Shown here in pieces: positions 33,951 to 42,215 of a stretch of DNA of 64,000 bases; the first letter of the stretch is position 1, and each line of letters starts with the position of its first letter. Source of the stretch: Bosea vestrisii (GTDB taxonomy: Bacteria > Pseudomonadota > Alphaproteobacteria > Rhizobiales > Beijerinckiaceae); the NCBI RefSeq assembly GCF_030144325.1, contig NZ_CP126307.1, forward strand, positions 4,926,001 to 4,990,000, in the 5' to 3' direction. A program made the position numbers and the translations under genes. The notes under the pieces were generated by a model. That model saw nothing but the letters and a program-made list of their open reading frames with translations. It was not told the origin of the DNA and did no database searches.

Positions 33951-35207
33951 ATGTCCGCCCTCGTCATGAATGAAACGCTCACGATCGCGCGGCTTGGCCA
34001 GCGCGGCGACGGCGTCGCCGAAACGGCGGAGGGTCAGGTCTTCGTGCCCTTCGCGCTGCCGGGCGAGAGCGTGCGGGCCGTACGCGATGGCGACAGGGCG
34101 CAGGTCGTCGAGATTCTCGCGCCCTCCGCCTCGCGCATCGCCGCGATCTGCCCGCTCTTCACCCGTTGTGGCGGCTGCGCTGCGCAGCATATGGGCGAGG
34201 GGCTCTACGCCGAATGGAAGCGCCAGCAGGTGGTCACGGCGCTGTCCCGCGCCGGGCTGGAGACCGAGGTCGCTCCCGTGGTCGATGCCCATGGCGCCGG
34301 CCGCAGGCGCGTCACCTTCCACGCAAGGCGCGACGGCGACGGCATGCGTGTCGGCTTCATGGCGGCGCGCAGCCACGACCTGATCGAGGTCGAGGCCTGT
34401 CCGGTGCTGGCCCCGGGCCTGGCGCGGGCACCCGCCGTGGCGCAGCTTCTCGCCAACCGCCTGCGCTCCTCGAACAAGCCGCTCGACATCCAATTGACCG
34501 CTTCTGAAGCTGGCCTCGATGTCGACATTCGCGGCCACGGCCCGGCCGGTGACAGCTTGCGCCGACAACTCACCGAAGCGGCCGAGCGGCTCGATCTGGC
34601 GCGCCTCGCCATGCATGGCGAGATCATTGTCGAGCGACGCGCGCCCTTTCAGTTGATGGGCAAGGCGGCGGTGACGCCGGCGCCCGGCGGTTTCCTGCAG
34701 GCGACGGCCGAGGGGGAGGCGACGCTGTCGCGCCTCGTGCTCGATGCGATCCCCAAGGCCAAGCGCGTCGCCGACCTCTTCGCCGGCTGCGGTCCGTTCA
34801 GCGTCCGGCTCGCCGAAAAGGCGCAGGTTTCGGCCTTCGAGAGCGACAAGGCCGCGGTCCAGCCGCTGAGCCGGGCCGCCAATCATACGCAAGGGCTGAA
34901 GCAGGTCGCAGTCGAAGCGCGCGACCTCTTCCGCCGCCCGCTGCTGGAGCATGAGCTGGGCGCCTTCGATGCTGTCGTGCTCGACCCGCCGCGCGCGGGT
35001 GCGGAAGCGCAGGTCAAGCGGCTCGCGGCTTCGAAAGTGCCGGTGGTGGCCTATGTCTCCTGCGATGTCGGCAGCTTCGCCCGCGACGCGGCGCTTTTGG
35101 TCGCAGGCGGCTATGCGCTGGAGCGCGTGACGCCGGTGGACCAGTTCCGCTATTCCGCCCACATCGAACTCGTCGGCGTCTTCCGCAAGGCTGCCGGCCG
35201 CAAGTGA
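33951..35207 (+). CDS. 23S rRNA (uracil-5)-methyltransferase family protein, RlmD/TrmA type
   Basis: SAM-dependent RNA m5U methyltransferase of 418 residues. A TRAM-like N-terminus is followed by an iron-sulfur cluster motif with cysteines at 67, 73, 76 and 150. The SAM site is VADLFAGCGPFSVRLAE, the substrate/catalytic motif LDPPRAGAE, and the nucleophilic cysteine is in YVSCDVGSFARD. ATG at 33951; a second ATG five codons in is possible. It sits 19 nt before an FAD-oxidase gene. RlmC/RlmD-like specificity cannot be assigned in alphaproteobacteria without comparison. Confidence 0.9.
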   Translation: MSALVMNETLTIARLGQRGDGVAETAEGQVFVPFALPGESVRAVRDGDRAQVVEILAPSASRIAAICPLFTRCGGCAAQHMGEGLYAEWKRQQVVTALSRAGLETEVAPVVDAHGAGRRRVTFHARRDGDGMRVGFMAARSHDLIEVEACPVLAPGLARAPAVAQLLANRLRSSNKPLDIQLTASEAGLDVDIRGHGPAGDSLRRQLTEAAERLDLARLAMHGEIIVERRAPFQLMGKAAVTPAPGGFLQATAEGEATLSRLVLDAIPKAKRVADLFAGCGPFSVRLAEKAQVSAFESDKAAVQPLSRAANHTQGLKQVAVEARDLFRRPLLEHELGAFDAVVLDPPRAGAEAQVKRLAASKVPVVAYVSCDVGSFARDAALLVAGGYALERVTPVDQFRYSAHIELVGVFRKAAGRK

Positions 35208-35226
35208 TCAAGTCTCCGGAGGCAGA

Positions 35227-36633
35227 ATGAGCGCGCCTACTATCGAAGCTCTGGCCGGCATCGTCGGCGCGAAGAATGTGATCACCGACGCCGATGCGAT
35301 GGTGCCCTATCTCAAGGAGCCGCGCGGTCTCTTCCACGGCAAGGCGCAGGCCGTGGTCCGGCCGGGCTCCGTCGCCGAGGTTTCGGCCCTGATGAAGTGG
35401 GCGAGCGAGACCGGCGCGACGATCGTGCCGCAAGGCGGCAATACCGGCATGGTCGGTGGCCAGGTCCCGGTCGCCGAGGGCCGGGAGATCATCCTGTCGC
35501 TGCAGCGGCTCGACACGATTCGCTCGGTCGATGTCGACGGCGACACCATGACCGTCGAGGCCGGTGTCATCCTGCAGAAGGCGCAGGAGGCGGCCGAGGC
35601 AGCCGGACGGCTCTTCCCGCTCTCGCTTGCCTCGGAAGGCTCCTGCACGGTCGGCGGCAATCTCTCCAGCAATGCCGGTGGCACGGCGGTGATCGCCTAT
35701 GGCAATGCCCGTGAGCTCTGCCTCGGTCTCGAGGTCGTGCTTGCCGACGGCCGCGTCTGGAACGGCCTGCGCCAGCTCCGCAAGGACAACACCGGCTACG
35801 ACCTCAAGAACCTCTTCATCGGCTCGGAAGGCACGCTCGGCATCATCACCGCCGCCGTGCTGAAGCTCTTCCCGCTGCCGACGGCGCGCGCCACCGCCTT
35901 CCTCGCCGTGCCCGATCCGGAAGCGGCGCTGTCCCTACTCAACAAGGCCAAGGCCAGCGCCGGCGGCACGCTCACCACCTTCGAGATCATGCCTCGTATC
36001 GGCCTCGACTTCGTCGTCCGCCATGCCAGCGGCGCCCGCGATCCGCTGTCGGAGCCGTCGCCCTGGTATGTGCTGATGGAAGTCTCGGCCCAAGCCGAGA
36101 CCGGGCTCAGCGACGCGGTCGAGGCCTTCCTCGGCGAAGCCCTGGAGGAGGGGCTGGTCACCGACGCCGTGCTCGCCGGCTCGCTCGGCCAGCGTGCCGA
36201 TCTCTGGAAGCTGCGCGAGATGCTGTCCGAGGTGCAGACCCATGAGGGCGGCTCGATCAAGCACGACATCTCCGTGCCGCTCCATGCCACGCCGGAGTTC
36301 CTGAAGCGGGCCACCGCCAGGGTCGAGGCGATGGTGCCGGGCTGCCGGCCGGTGCCGTTCGGCCATCTCGGCGACGGCAACATCCATTTCAATGTCAGCC
36401 AGCCGGTCGGAGCCGACAAGCAGGCCTATCTCGCCGGCTGGGGCGAGATGAACGAGGCGGTGCACGCCATCGTCACCGAGCTCAACGGCTCGATCTCGGC
36501 GGAGCACGGCATCGGCCGCCTCAAGCGCTCCCTCCTGCCGGGCGTGAAGGATCCGGTTGAGCTCGAGCTGATGCGGACGGTGAAGGCGGCGCTCGACCCC
36601 AAGGGCGTGTTGAATCCGGGCTCGGTGCTCTAG
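35227..36633 (+). CDS. FAD-linked oxidase, D-2-hydroxyacid dehydrogenase type
   Basis: Flavoprotein of 468 residues that oxidises D-2-hydroxy acids such as D-2-hydroxyglutarate or D-lactate. An FAD_binding_4 domain (about 35-180: VVRPGSVAEVSALMKWA, PQGGNTGMVGGQVP, EGSCTVGGNLSSNAGG) precedes an FAD-oxidase C-terminal domain with metal/substrate histidines in PFGHLGDGNIHFNV and EHGIGRLKR. CTCCGGAGGC is the ribosome site. A D-2-hydroxyglutarate dehydrogenase role is plausible because serine synthesis produces that by-product, but it is not proved. The next gene starts 3 nt after its stop. Confidence 0.9.
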   Translation: MSAPTIEALAGIVGAKNVITDADAMVPYLKEPRGLFHGKAQAVVRPGSVAEVSALMKWASETGATIVPQGGNTGMVGGQVPVAEGREIILSLQRLDTIRSVDVDGDTMTVEAGVILQKAQEAAEAAGRLFPLSLASEGSCTVGGNLSSNAGGTAVIAYGNARELCLGLEVVLADGRVWNGLRQLRKDNTGYDLKNLFIGSEGTLGIITAAVLKLFPLPTARATAFLAVPDPEAALSLLNKAKASAGGTLTTFEIMPRIGLDFVVRHASGARDPLSEPSPWYVLMEVSAQAETGLSDAVEAFLGEALEEGLVTDAVLAGSLGQRADLWKLREMLSEVQTHEGGSIKHDISVPLHATPEFLKRATARVEAMVPGCRPVPFGHLGDGNIHFNVSQPVGADKQAYLAGWGEMNEAVHAIVTELNGSISAEHGIGRLKRSLLPGVKDPVELELMRTVKAALDPKGVLNPGSVL

Positions 36634-36636
36634 CGC

Positions 36637-37269
36637 ATGGGTGAGCGCCGGCCGGTCTTCCAGGAGGTGCTCGGCGAGGACTGGGCCAAGCTCGGCGAGG
36701 TCATCAGGCGCCATTATTTCCTGCGCTCGTTCAGCGACGATTACATCTGCGTCAAAGGGGTGATGCACGAGGTCGAGCACAGCGCCGTCGCCAGGCTGGT
36801 GCTGCCCTTCGCCCGGATCGTCGGGGCGCTGGTGCCCTATCGCGGCCGCGACGTGCCGATCGAGGTGCACTACACCGCCCGGCCCGAAGACGGGACACTG
36901 CATTGGAACCGGGTGTTCCATTTCGCCGGGCGCAAGCCCTTCCATTTCCGCTCCCACATGCAGCAGACGGGCCCGAACCAGGTCATCGAATTCGTCCGCT
37001 TCGGTGTCGGCATGCGCCTCAAGGTCACGGCGGAGAAGGGGGCGCTGGTCTTCCGCGACGAAGGCTATGTCTGGCGGCTCTTCGGCTACGACCTGCCTTT
37101 GCCGGTCGGGCTCCTCCTCGGCACGGGCTATATCGAGGAACGGCCGATCGATGAGCGCAGCTTCAGCATGCGGATGACACTGAGGCATCCGCTGTTCGGC
37201 GAGCTGTTCCGCTATAGCGGTGTCTTTGCGCTGCCGGAGGAGGGTGAGACCATGGGCGCGAGCCCCTAG
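36637..37269 (+). CDS. DUF4166 domain protein
   Basis: 210 residues of unknown function. Pattern: RPVFQEVLGEDWAKLGEVIRRHYFLR at the N-terminus, then a beta-rich domain with the conserved HWNRVFHFAGRKPFHFRSHM segment, typical of DUF4166 proteins. These are often fused to, or near, redox or epimerase genes. It starts 3 nt after the FAD-oxidase stop, so the two are translationally linked. Its stop overlaps the stop of the convergent AGE-type gene by 4 nt. A lipid-binding beta-barrel has been suggested for such folds; that is inference. Confidence 0.75.
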   Translation: MGERRPVFQEVLGEDWAKLGEVIRRHYFLRSFSDDYICVKGVMHEVEHSAVARLVLPFARIVGALVPYRGRDVPIEVHYTARPEDGTLHWNRVFHFAGRKPFHFRSHMQQTGPNQVIEFVRFGVGMRLKVTAEKGALVFRDEGYVWRLFGYDLPLPVGLLLGTGYIEERPIDERSFSMRMTLRHPLFGELFRYSGVFALPEEGETMGASP

Positions 37270-38435
37270 AGGGCAGTGCCGCCCTTGGTGACGCGGCAGA
37301 TCTCGGCGAGCGCCAGTACCAGATGGTAGAGCACCCTGACCGGGAGGCGCTCGCTCATCGGCCGCCCCTGATCGTCGAGCTGGTTGACCCATAGTCCGCT
37401 CTTACGGTCGACGAAGTGCTGGAACGTCAGGCGTAGATGCTGGTCGAGCCGTGCCGCGGCATCGTCGTCGCCTTCGAATTCGATCCTTGCGACGAGCGCC
37501 TTCAGATATTCGGTCTGCGGCCAGAGCAGGGCGGCCCCGTTCAGAACATGGCCTGTCGGATCGACCTCGTTCACGACGAGCCGTGATGGATTGACCGAGG
37601 CGTCGACCTGGCGCTGGCCGAAGGCATGGAGCTTGCGTGCGGTATCGCGCGCCTCGCCCGAACCGGTCAATCGCTCGTGATGATAGAGCAGCCAGGTCCA
37701 TTCGAAATGGTGGCCGGGCTCCCGGATCAGCCCACGCGGGCCCGGGAATGTCGTCCAATCCTCGCTGAAGAACTCGCCGAGCGTGCCATTGGCGTCCAGC
37801 ATCCGCTCCCGCATCAGCCGCACGAGCCTGTCGGCCGTCGCCAGCCAGCGCGGGTCGGGCGATACCGCCGCGAGAGCGTGGCAGGCCTCGAGCAGGTGCA
37901 TGTGCGGGTTCTGGCGCCGCGGCTGCGTGCCCAGCGTGTCCTCGCGATAGCCGCCGGCCGGATGGGCCAGCTCACCGTCGAGAAAATCCATCACCTCGCC
38001 GGCGATCGCCAGCGCGTCCGTCTCGCCGGTCGCCTTCGTGAACCAGCCGAGCGCGAACAGGACGAAGGCGAGATCGTAGAAGTCGGACCTGCCGTCGACC
38101 GCCTCTCCGCGCGCCGTGCAGGAATGGCTGAAGCGCCCGTCGGCATGCCGGCAGGCGCTCGTCAGGAAGGCGAAACCGTGCCGCGCCGCCGCCAATGCCC
38201 CGGGCACGCCGAGCAGATGCGCGTGGCTGAAGACATAGGTCAGCCGTGCCGTGACCAGTGTCGTGCGCAGATCGCTGGTCTCGGGCATCCCGTTCGGCCC
38301 GAGATACTCGACGAAGCCCAGCCGCGCCGGGTCGAAGGCGCGGTCGATCCAGCTCGGCAGCAATGTATTCGTCAGCCAGGCCTTTAGATCATCTGGGTCG
38401 ATGCTCAAAATGCTTCCATCCATGGAGCTGCGCAT
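37266..38435 (-). CDS. AGE family epimerase/isomerase
   Basis: N-acylglucosamine-2-epimerase / mannose-6-phosphate-isomerase-like (alpha/alpha)6-barrel protein, 389 residues. Conserved active-site segments are QNPHMHLLEACHALA (about 169-183), GHHFEWTWLLYHH (about 242-254) and WPQTEYLKAL near 307, with the catalytic histidines in the first two. Family members interconvert mannose/fructose, mannose/glucose or N-acyl sugars; no signal peptide. ATG at 38435, with ATG at 38423 as an alternative. It lies 30 nt after the gamma-glutamyltransferase gene on the same strand, an odd pairing. Confidence 0.87.
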   Translation of the reverse strand: MRSSMDGSILSIDPDDLKAWLTNTLLPSWIDRAFDPARLGFVEYLGPNGMPETSDLRTTLVTARLTYVFSHAHLLGVPGALAAARHGFAFLTSACRHADGRFSHSCTARGEAVDGRSDFYDLAFVLFALGWFTKATGETDALAIAGEVMDFLDGELAHPAGGYREDTLGTQPRRQNPHMHLLEACHALAAVSPDPRWLATADRLVRLMRERMLDANGTLGEFFSEDWTTFPGPRGLIREPGHHFEWTWLLYHHERLTGSGEARDTARKLHAFGQRQVDASVNPSRLVVNEVDPTGHVLNGAALLWPQTEYLKALVARIEFEGDDDAAARLDQHLRLTFQHFVDRKSGLWVNQLDDQGRPMSERLPVRVLYHLVLALAEICRVTKGGTAL

Positions 38436-38465
38436 GAGGCAGGTTCGATCCAGCGCAAAGGCTGC

Positions 38466-40073
38466 TCAGGGCGTCGCGACATAGCCGTCGCGGCGCGGAT
38501 CGCAGGCGCCGGTGAGCCGCCCGGTCGCCGGATCGCGCGACACGGCTTGCATGCCGCCAACGCGCATCGTCCAGCCGCTGTCGTTGGCGAAGATGCCGTG
38601 TCCGAGTTCCGCCAGTGCCGTGATTGTCGCCGGTGCGAGCCGGTTCTCGACCTCGATGGCGCGGCCATCCCAGAGCCGGGCGCGCGGCGCCTCGATCGCG
38701 TCCTGCAGCTGAAGCCCGAAATCGACATGCTGGACCATGGCCTGCACCTGCGTCTGCAGGATGCCGTAGCTGCCGGGCGTGCCGAGTGCGAGCACCGGCG
38801 CACCGTCCTTGGTCGAGAGGGTGGGGGACATGCACATCGGCAGTTCCGAACCGGGCAGCGAGCGGTTCGGGCTGCCGGGCTGCACGTCGGCCCAGTACAG
38901 GAAGTTGTTGAGGGTGATCCCCGTGCCGGGCACGACCACGCCGCTGCCAAAGGGGCTGCCGATGCTCTGCGTCACGCAGATCAGGTTGCCGTCGCGGTCG
39001 GCGATCGAGAAGGAGGTGGTGTGGCCGGGGTCCTCGCCCGCTGGCGCCTGCGGCATCCATTGCTCGGTCGGGCCGTCGATCGGCTTGCCGTCTCGGACAC
39101 GCGCTCGCAGGTTTTCGACGAAAGGCTCGGACAGTATCTCGGTGAGCTTCTCGGGCTTGGGGTTGTTGTGCGTTATCCGGACGCCCGCTGCGAGGCGGAT
39201 AGCGCGGTAGACGATGTCGAGATGTTCGGCGCCGTTGCGCTCCAGCTTGCTGAGGTCGAAGCCGTCGAGGATGCGCAGGGTCAGCAGGAACTGGAAGCCT
39301 TCGCAGGCCGGCGGCGGCACATGCACCTGCCGGTCGCGATAGGCGACGGCGAGCGGCTCGCGCCAACTGGGTGAGACCTTGGCGAGGTCGGCCATGGTCA
39401 GCGTGCCGCCCTGCGCCTTGAGATGGGCCGTGATCGTCTCGCCGAGCGGGCCCTGGTAGAGATGGCCCGGCCCCTTGACGGCGATGTCGCGCAGGGTCGC
39501 TGCCAGCTCCGGCTGGTGCAGAATCTGGCCGAGCGCGACGGTTGTCCCGCCGTCGCGCAGGTAGTTCCGCGCCCAATTCTCGTAGAGCTCGGGCCGCTCG
39601 CGCAGCAGCGGCGCCTGCTCGTTGAACTCAGTCACGCCGAACTCCGCGATCGGGAAGCCGTCTTCGGCGAGCGCGATCGCCGGGGCGAAGATCTCTCCGA
39701 GCGAAAGGCGACCATAGGCGCGATTGAGCTCGCACCAGCCGGCGAGATTGCCGGGCGGAGCCACTGCGAGCGCACCGCGCTCGAGGTCGGAGCGCTGGCT
39801 GAAGCGCTCGATCGGGAAGCTCTCGGGCACGCGCGGTACGAAATCGAGGACACGCACGCGCTTTTCGGCTGCGACCCACATCGTTGCCGAGCCCATGCCG
39901 GCAAGGCTCGACATGAACGGCTCGACCACGTTGAGCGCCGCCGCGACCGCACCGACCGCGTCGAAGACGTTGCCGCCCTGGGCGAGGATGCGGGCACCGG
40001 CCTGCGCCGCCAGCGGATGCGCGGCGGCGACCATGCCGTGCAGGGAGCTCATCGTCGGGCGGCGGCCATCCAT
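38466..40073 (-). CDS. ggt: Gamma-glutamyltransferase family Ntn-hydrolase
   Basis: Autoprocessing gamma-glutamyl hydrolase/transferase, 535 residues. The second-subunit start GEDPGHTTSFSIADRDGNL contains the expected nucleophilic threonine (T352, aligned with TTHYS of classical GGT), followed by SIGSPFGSGVVVPGTGITLNN. No signal peptide is visible; the N-terminus MVAAAHPLAAQAGARILAQGGN is that of cytoplasmic GGT-like proteins, so the substrate may be a gamma-glutamyl or acyl amide other than glutathione (cephalosporin-acylase relatives share the fold). It is 30 nt upstream of the AGE gene. Confidence 0.9.
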   Translation of the reverse strand: MDGRRPTMSSLHGMVAAAHPLAAQAGARILAQGGNVFDAVGAVAAALNVVEPFMSSLAGMGSATMWVAAEKRVRVLDFVPRVPESFPIERFSQRSDLERGALAVAPPGNLAGWCELNRAYGRLSLGEIFAPAIALAEDGFPIAEFGVTEFNEQAPLLRERPELYENWARNYLRDGGTTVALGQILHQPELAATLRDIAVKGPGHLYQGPLGETITAHLKAQGGTLTMADLAKVSPSWREPLAVAYRDRQVHVPPPACEGFQFLLTLRILDGFDLSKLERNGAEHLDIVYRAIRLAAGVRITHNNPKPEKLTEILSEPFVENLRARVRDGKPIDGPTEQWMPQAPAGEDPGHTTSFSIADRDGNLICVTQSIGSPFGSGVVVPGTGITLNNFLYWADVQPGSPNRSLPGSELPMCMSPTLSTKDGAPVLALGTPGSYGILQTQVQAMVQHVDFGLQLQDAIEAPRARLWDGRAIEVENRLAPATITALAELGHGIFANDSGWTMRVGGMQAVSRDPATGRLTGACDPRRDGYVATP

Positions 40074-40135
40074 ATCGGGCGTTTCCTTTGTTGGTCTCGT
40101 TTGGGACGAGAGTAAGCGCGCCGCGGTGGTCTGCG

Positions 40136-40894
40136 CTAGAACAGGCTGCCCTGTGAGTCGTCCGGGCTGCCCCGACGAGAACGCATGACGGGCTTGGCGG
40201 GAGGCGCCGGCGCCGAGGCTGGATCGAACGGCTCCTGCACCTCCGGCCCGTCATTGGCGATCTTGTTCACCGCTGGGCCGAGCCGGAGCATCTCCAGAAG
40301 GTCGTCCGGCGAAGGCCGCAGCAGCTCCTGCAGATCGGCCGGCTCCGCCGCCGGGTCGAGCCAGGTGTCGAAAGCTTCGGGTGGCACGATCACGGGCGAG
40401 CGGTGGTGGATCGCCGCCATCTGCCCGTTCGCCGAGCCCGTGACCATCGCGACCGTGTCGATCTCGGAACCATCAGGGCTGTGCCAGGTCTCCCACAGCG
40501 CCGCGAAGGCGAAGAAGCCCCGATCGGGCTTCCGGAAGAGGTAGGGCCGGTTCTCCTGCTGCCGGCCTTCGCCGAGGCGATGCCATTCGTAGAAGCCATC
40601 AGCCGGCATCAGGCAGCGCCGGCGGATGAAAGCGGCGCGGAAGGACGGTTTCTCGCGGGCGCTCTCGCTGCGGACATTGATGACCAAAGGAAAGGCTTTG
40701 GGATCCTTGACCCAGCCCGGGATGAAACCCCAGCGCATCAGGATGAACTGGCGCCGGCCTTCGTCGAGCCTAACGACAGGCACCGGCTGCGTCGGCGCGA
40801 TGTTGTAGCGCGGCGGGAAATTCGGCTGCTCGCGATAGGCGAAGGCCTCGCGCATCGCCTCCGGCGGCAAGGTAATGGCATAGCGACCACACAT
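40136..40894 (-). CDS. SOS-response-associated peptidase (SRAP/HMCES/YedK)
   Basis: Protein of 252 residues that crosslinks to abasic sites in single-stranded DNA and shields them. The catalytic cysteine is residue 2 (MCGRYAIT), with the active-site glutamate in PADGFYEWHRLGEG and the histidine in AAIHHRSPVIVPPEAF, all in the expected order. A C-terminal extension rich in Pro, Ala and basic residues follows the domain (about 215-252). Monocistronic; no ribosome site stronger than AGAAGTGATGCGACG. No LexA box (GAAC-N7-GTAC type) is evident just upstream. Confidence 0.92.
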   Translation of the reverse strand: MCGRYAITLPPEAMREAFAYREQPNFPPRYNIAPTQPVPVVRLDEGRRQFILMRWGFIPGWVKDPKAFPLVINVRSESAREKPSFRAAFIRRRCLMPADGFYEWHRLGEGRQQENRPYLFRKPDRGFFAFAALWETWHSPDGSEIDTVAMVTGSANGQMAAIHHRSPVIVPPEAFDTWLDPAAEPADLQELLRPSPDDLLEMLRLGPAVNKIANDGPEVQEPFDPASAPAPPAKPVMRSRRGSPDDSQGSLF

Positions 40895-40982
40895 CGTCGC
40901 ATCACTTCTGCCTTATCGCGACCGGATCAAGACTTTGTTTGCGGTTGACACAGCATAGTCGCGCCGCTTCCGGGGCCTCTTC

Positions 40983-41468
40983 ATGTCTGCTTCCGCGACC
41001 GAGACATCACCGACCGCGGCGGGCAGAGCCACACCGCAACTCTCGACCGACTATCTCAACCGGCACAGCGAGGCGCTGATGCTGCTCGAGATGGTGCCGC
41101 TCGACCGCGAGATCGTCGCCGATCTCAAGGCCTGGCGCGCACTCGGCTATGTCGAGCATTTCGCAGTGTCCCCGTTGCGCTGTGCCGGCGAGGCCACTGC
41201 TGCCTATCGTGCGCTCGGCAGGCGCGAGACGGAAGGTTTCGAGCAGCTCTGCACGGCCATGGACCGGCTGGTCTATACGGCGACGGCGCTGCTCGACGAA
41301 ATGCCGGCCGAGGAAGACCCTACCCTGATCGTCGATGTCGCGAGCCTGTCGTTGCGTCGCCTGATCGCGCGCGCGACCGCCTTCATCAACGCCAATGGTC
41401 AGGGTCAGGCCGCCTATATCGATGCCGGTGCCGTACAGGCCGACATCGATGCCGTAATGGCGAGCTAG
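40983..41468 (+). CDS. Hypothetical protein, helical, 161 residues
   Basis: Not recognised. After a Ser/Thr/Ala-rich start (about 1-20) the protein is almost wholly alpha-helical by composition (TDYLNRHSEALMLLEMVPLDREIVADLKAW, then several helices to the end), with a single cysteine near residue 61 and no membrane segment or signal peptide. It could be a small helical-bundle protein. A TTGACA at 40945-40950 lies 33 nt upstream without a clear -10. Its stop overlaps the stop of the convergent tlyA by 4 nt. Confidence 0.7.
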   Translation: MSASATETSPTAAGRATPQLSTDYLNRHSEALMLLEMVPLDREIVADLKAWRALGYVEHFAVSPLRCAGEATAAYRALGRRETEGFEQLCTAMDRLVYTATALLDEMPAEEDPTLIVDVASLSLRRLIARATAFINANGQGQAAYIDAGAVQADIDAVMAS

Positions 41469-42211
41469 CGGTTCCGCTCACTCCCGAGCAGGAATTCGCG
41501 GTTGCCGTCTCCGCCTTCGATCGGGGAGGGGATGAGTCCACTGACGATGAAGCCGAGGGCGGTGACCGCGTCCGCGATCTCCGCGCAGATCTGCTGCTGA
41601 AGCACTTCGTCGCGCAGTACGCCCTTCTTCAGCGCCGAGCGCTTGGTCTCGAATTGCGGCTTCACCAGCGCGATCAGCCTGGCCTGCGGCGCGAGTAGCG
41701 TCGCCACCGCCGGCAGCACCAGCTTGAGGGAGATGAAGCTGACGTCGATCACGGCGAGCGCCGGTGGCTCGGTGAAAAGCCCGCCATCGAGCGTGCGGAT
41801 GTCCTGGCTCTCCAGGCTGGTCAGGCGGGGATGCCCGTGCAGGCTCTCATGCAATTGCGCCTGGCCAACATCGATGGCGTAGACATGTGCTGCGCCGCGC
41901 CGGAGCAGCACATCGCTGAAGCCGCCGGTCGAGGCGCCGACATCAAGGCAGGTCAGCCCCGCGGCATCGAAGCCGAAGGCGTCGAGCGCGGCCGCGAGCT
42001 TCACCCCGCCGCGCGAAACGTAAGGGTGCGCCGCCTGAGCCTCGATCTTCGCCGCTGCGAGCACCGTCTCCGACGCCTTGCGTAGCACGACCCCGTCGGC
42101 GCTGACGAGGCCCGCGGCGATGGCGGCCTGCGCCCGCGCACGGCTCTCGAACAGCCCGCGCTCGAGCAGCAGCAGGTCGGCGCGGACCCGGCGCGGCAGG
42201 CCGGCGGTCAT
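41465..42211 (-). CDS. tlyA: TlyA family rRNA methyltransferase
   Basis: 2'-O-ribose rRNA methyltransferase (TlyA/hemolysin A family), 248 residues. An S4 RNA-binding domain lies at about 5-65 (RADLLLLERGLFESRARAQAAIAAG) and an FtsJ-like SAM domain from about 75: YVSRGGVKLAAAL, CLDVGASTGGFSDVLLRRGA, KPQFE late. The ATG at 42211 follows the dxs stop by 4 nt and is used instead of an upstream start inside dxs. The dxs-tlyA pair is a conserved arrangement in alphaproteobacteria. It methylates 16S and/or 23S rRNA; the 'hemolysin' label is historical. Confidence 0.92.
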   Translation of the reverse strand: MTAGLPRRVRADLLLLERGLFESRARAQAAIAAGLVSADGVVLRKASETVLAAAKIEAQAAHPYVSRGGVKLAAALDAFGFDAAGLTCLDVGASTGGFSDVLLRRGAAHVYAIDVGQAQLHESLHGHPRLTSLESQDIRTLDGGLFTEPPALAVIDVSFISLKLVLPAVATLLAPQARLIALVKPQFETKRSALKKGVLRDEVLQQQICAEIADAVTALGFIVSGLIPSPIEGGDGNREFLLGSERNR

Positions 42212-42215
42212 GGGC

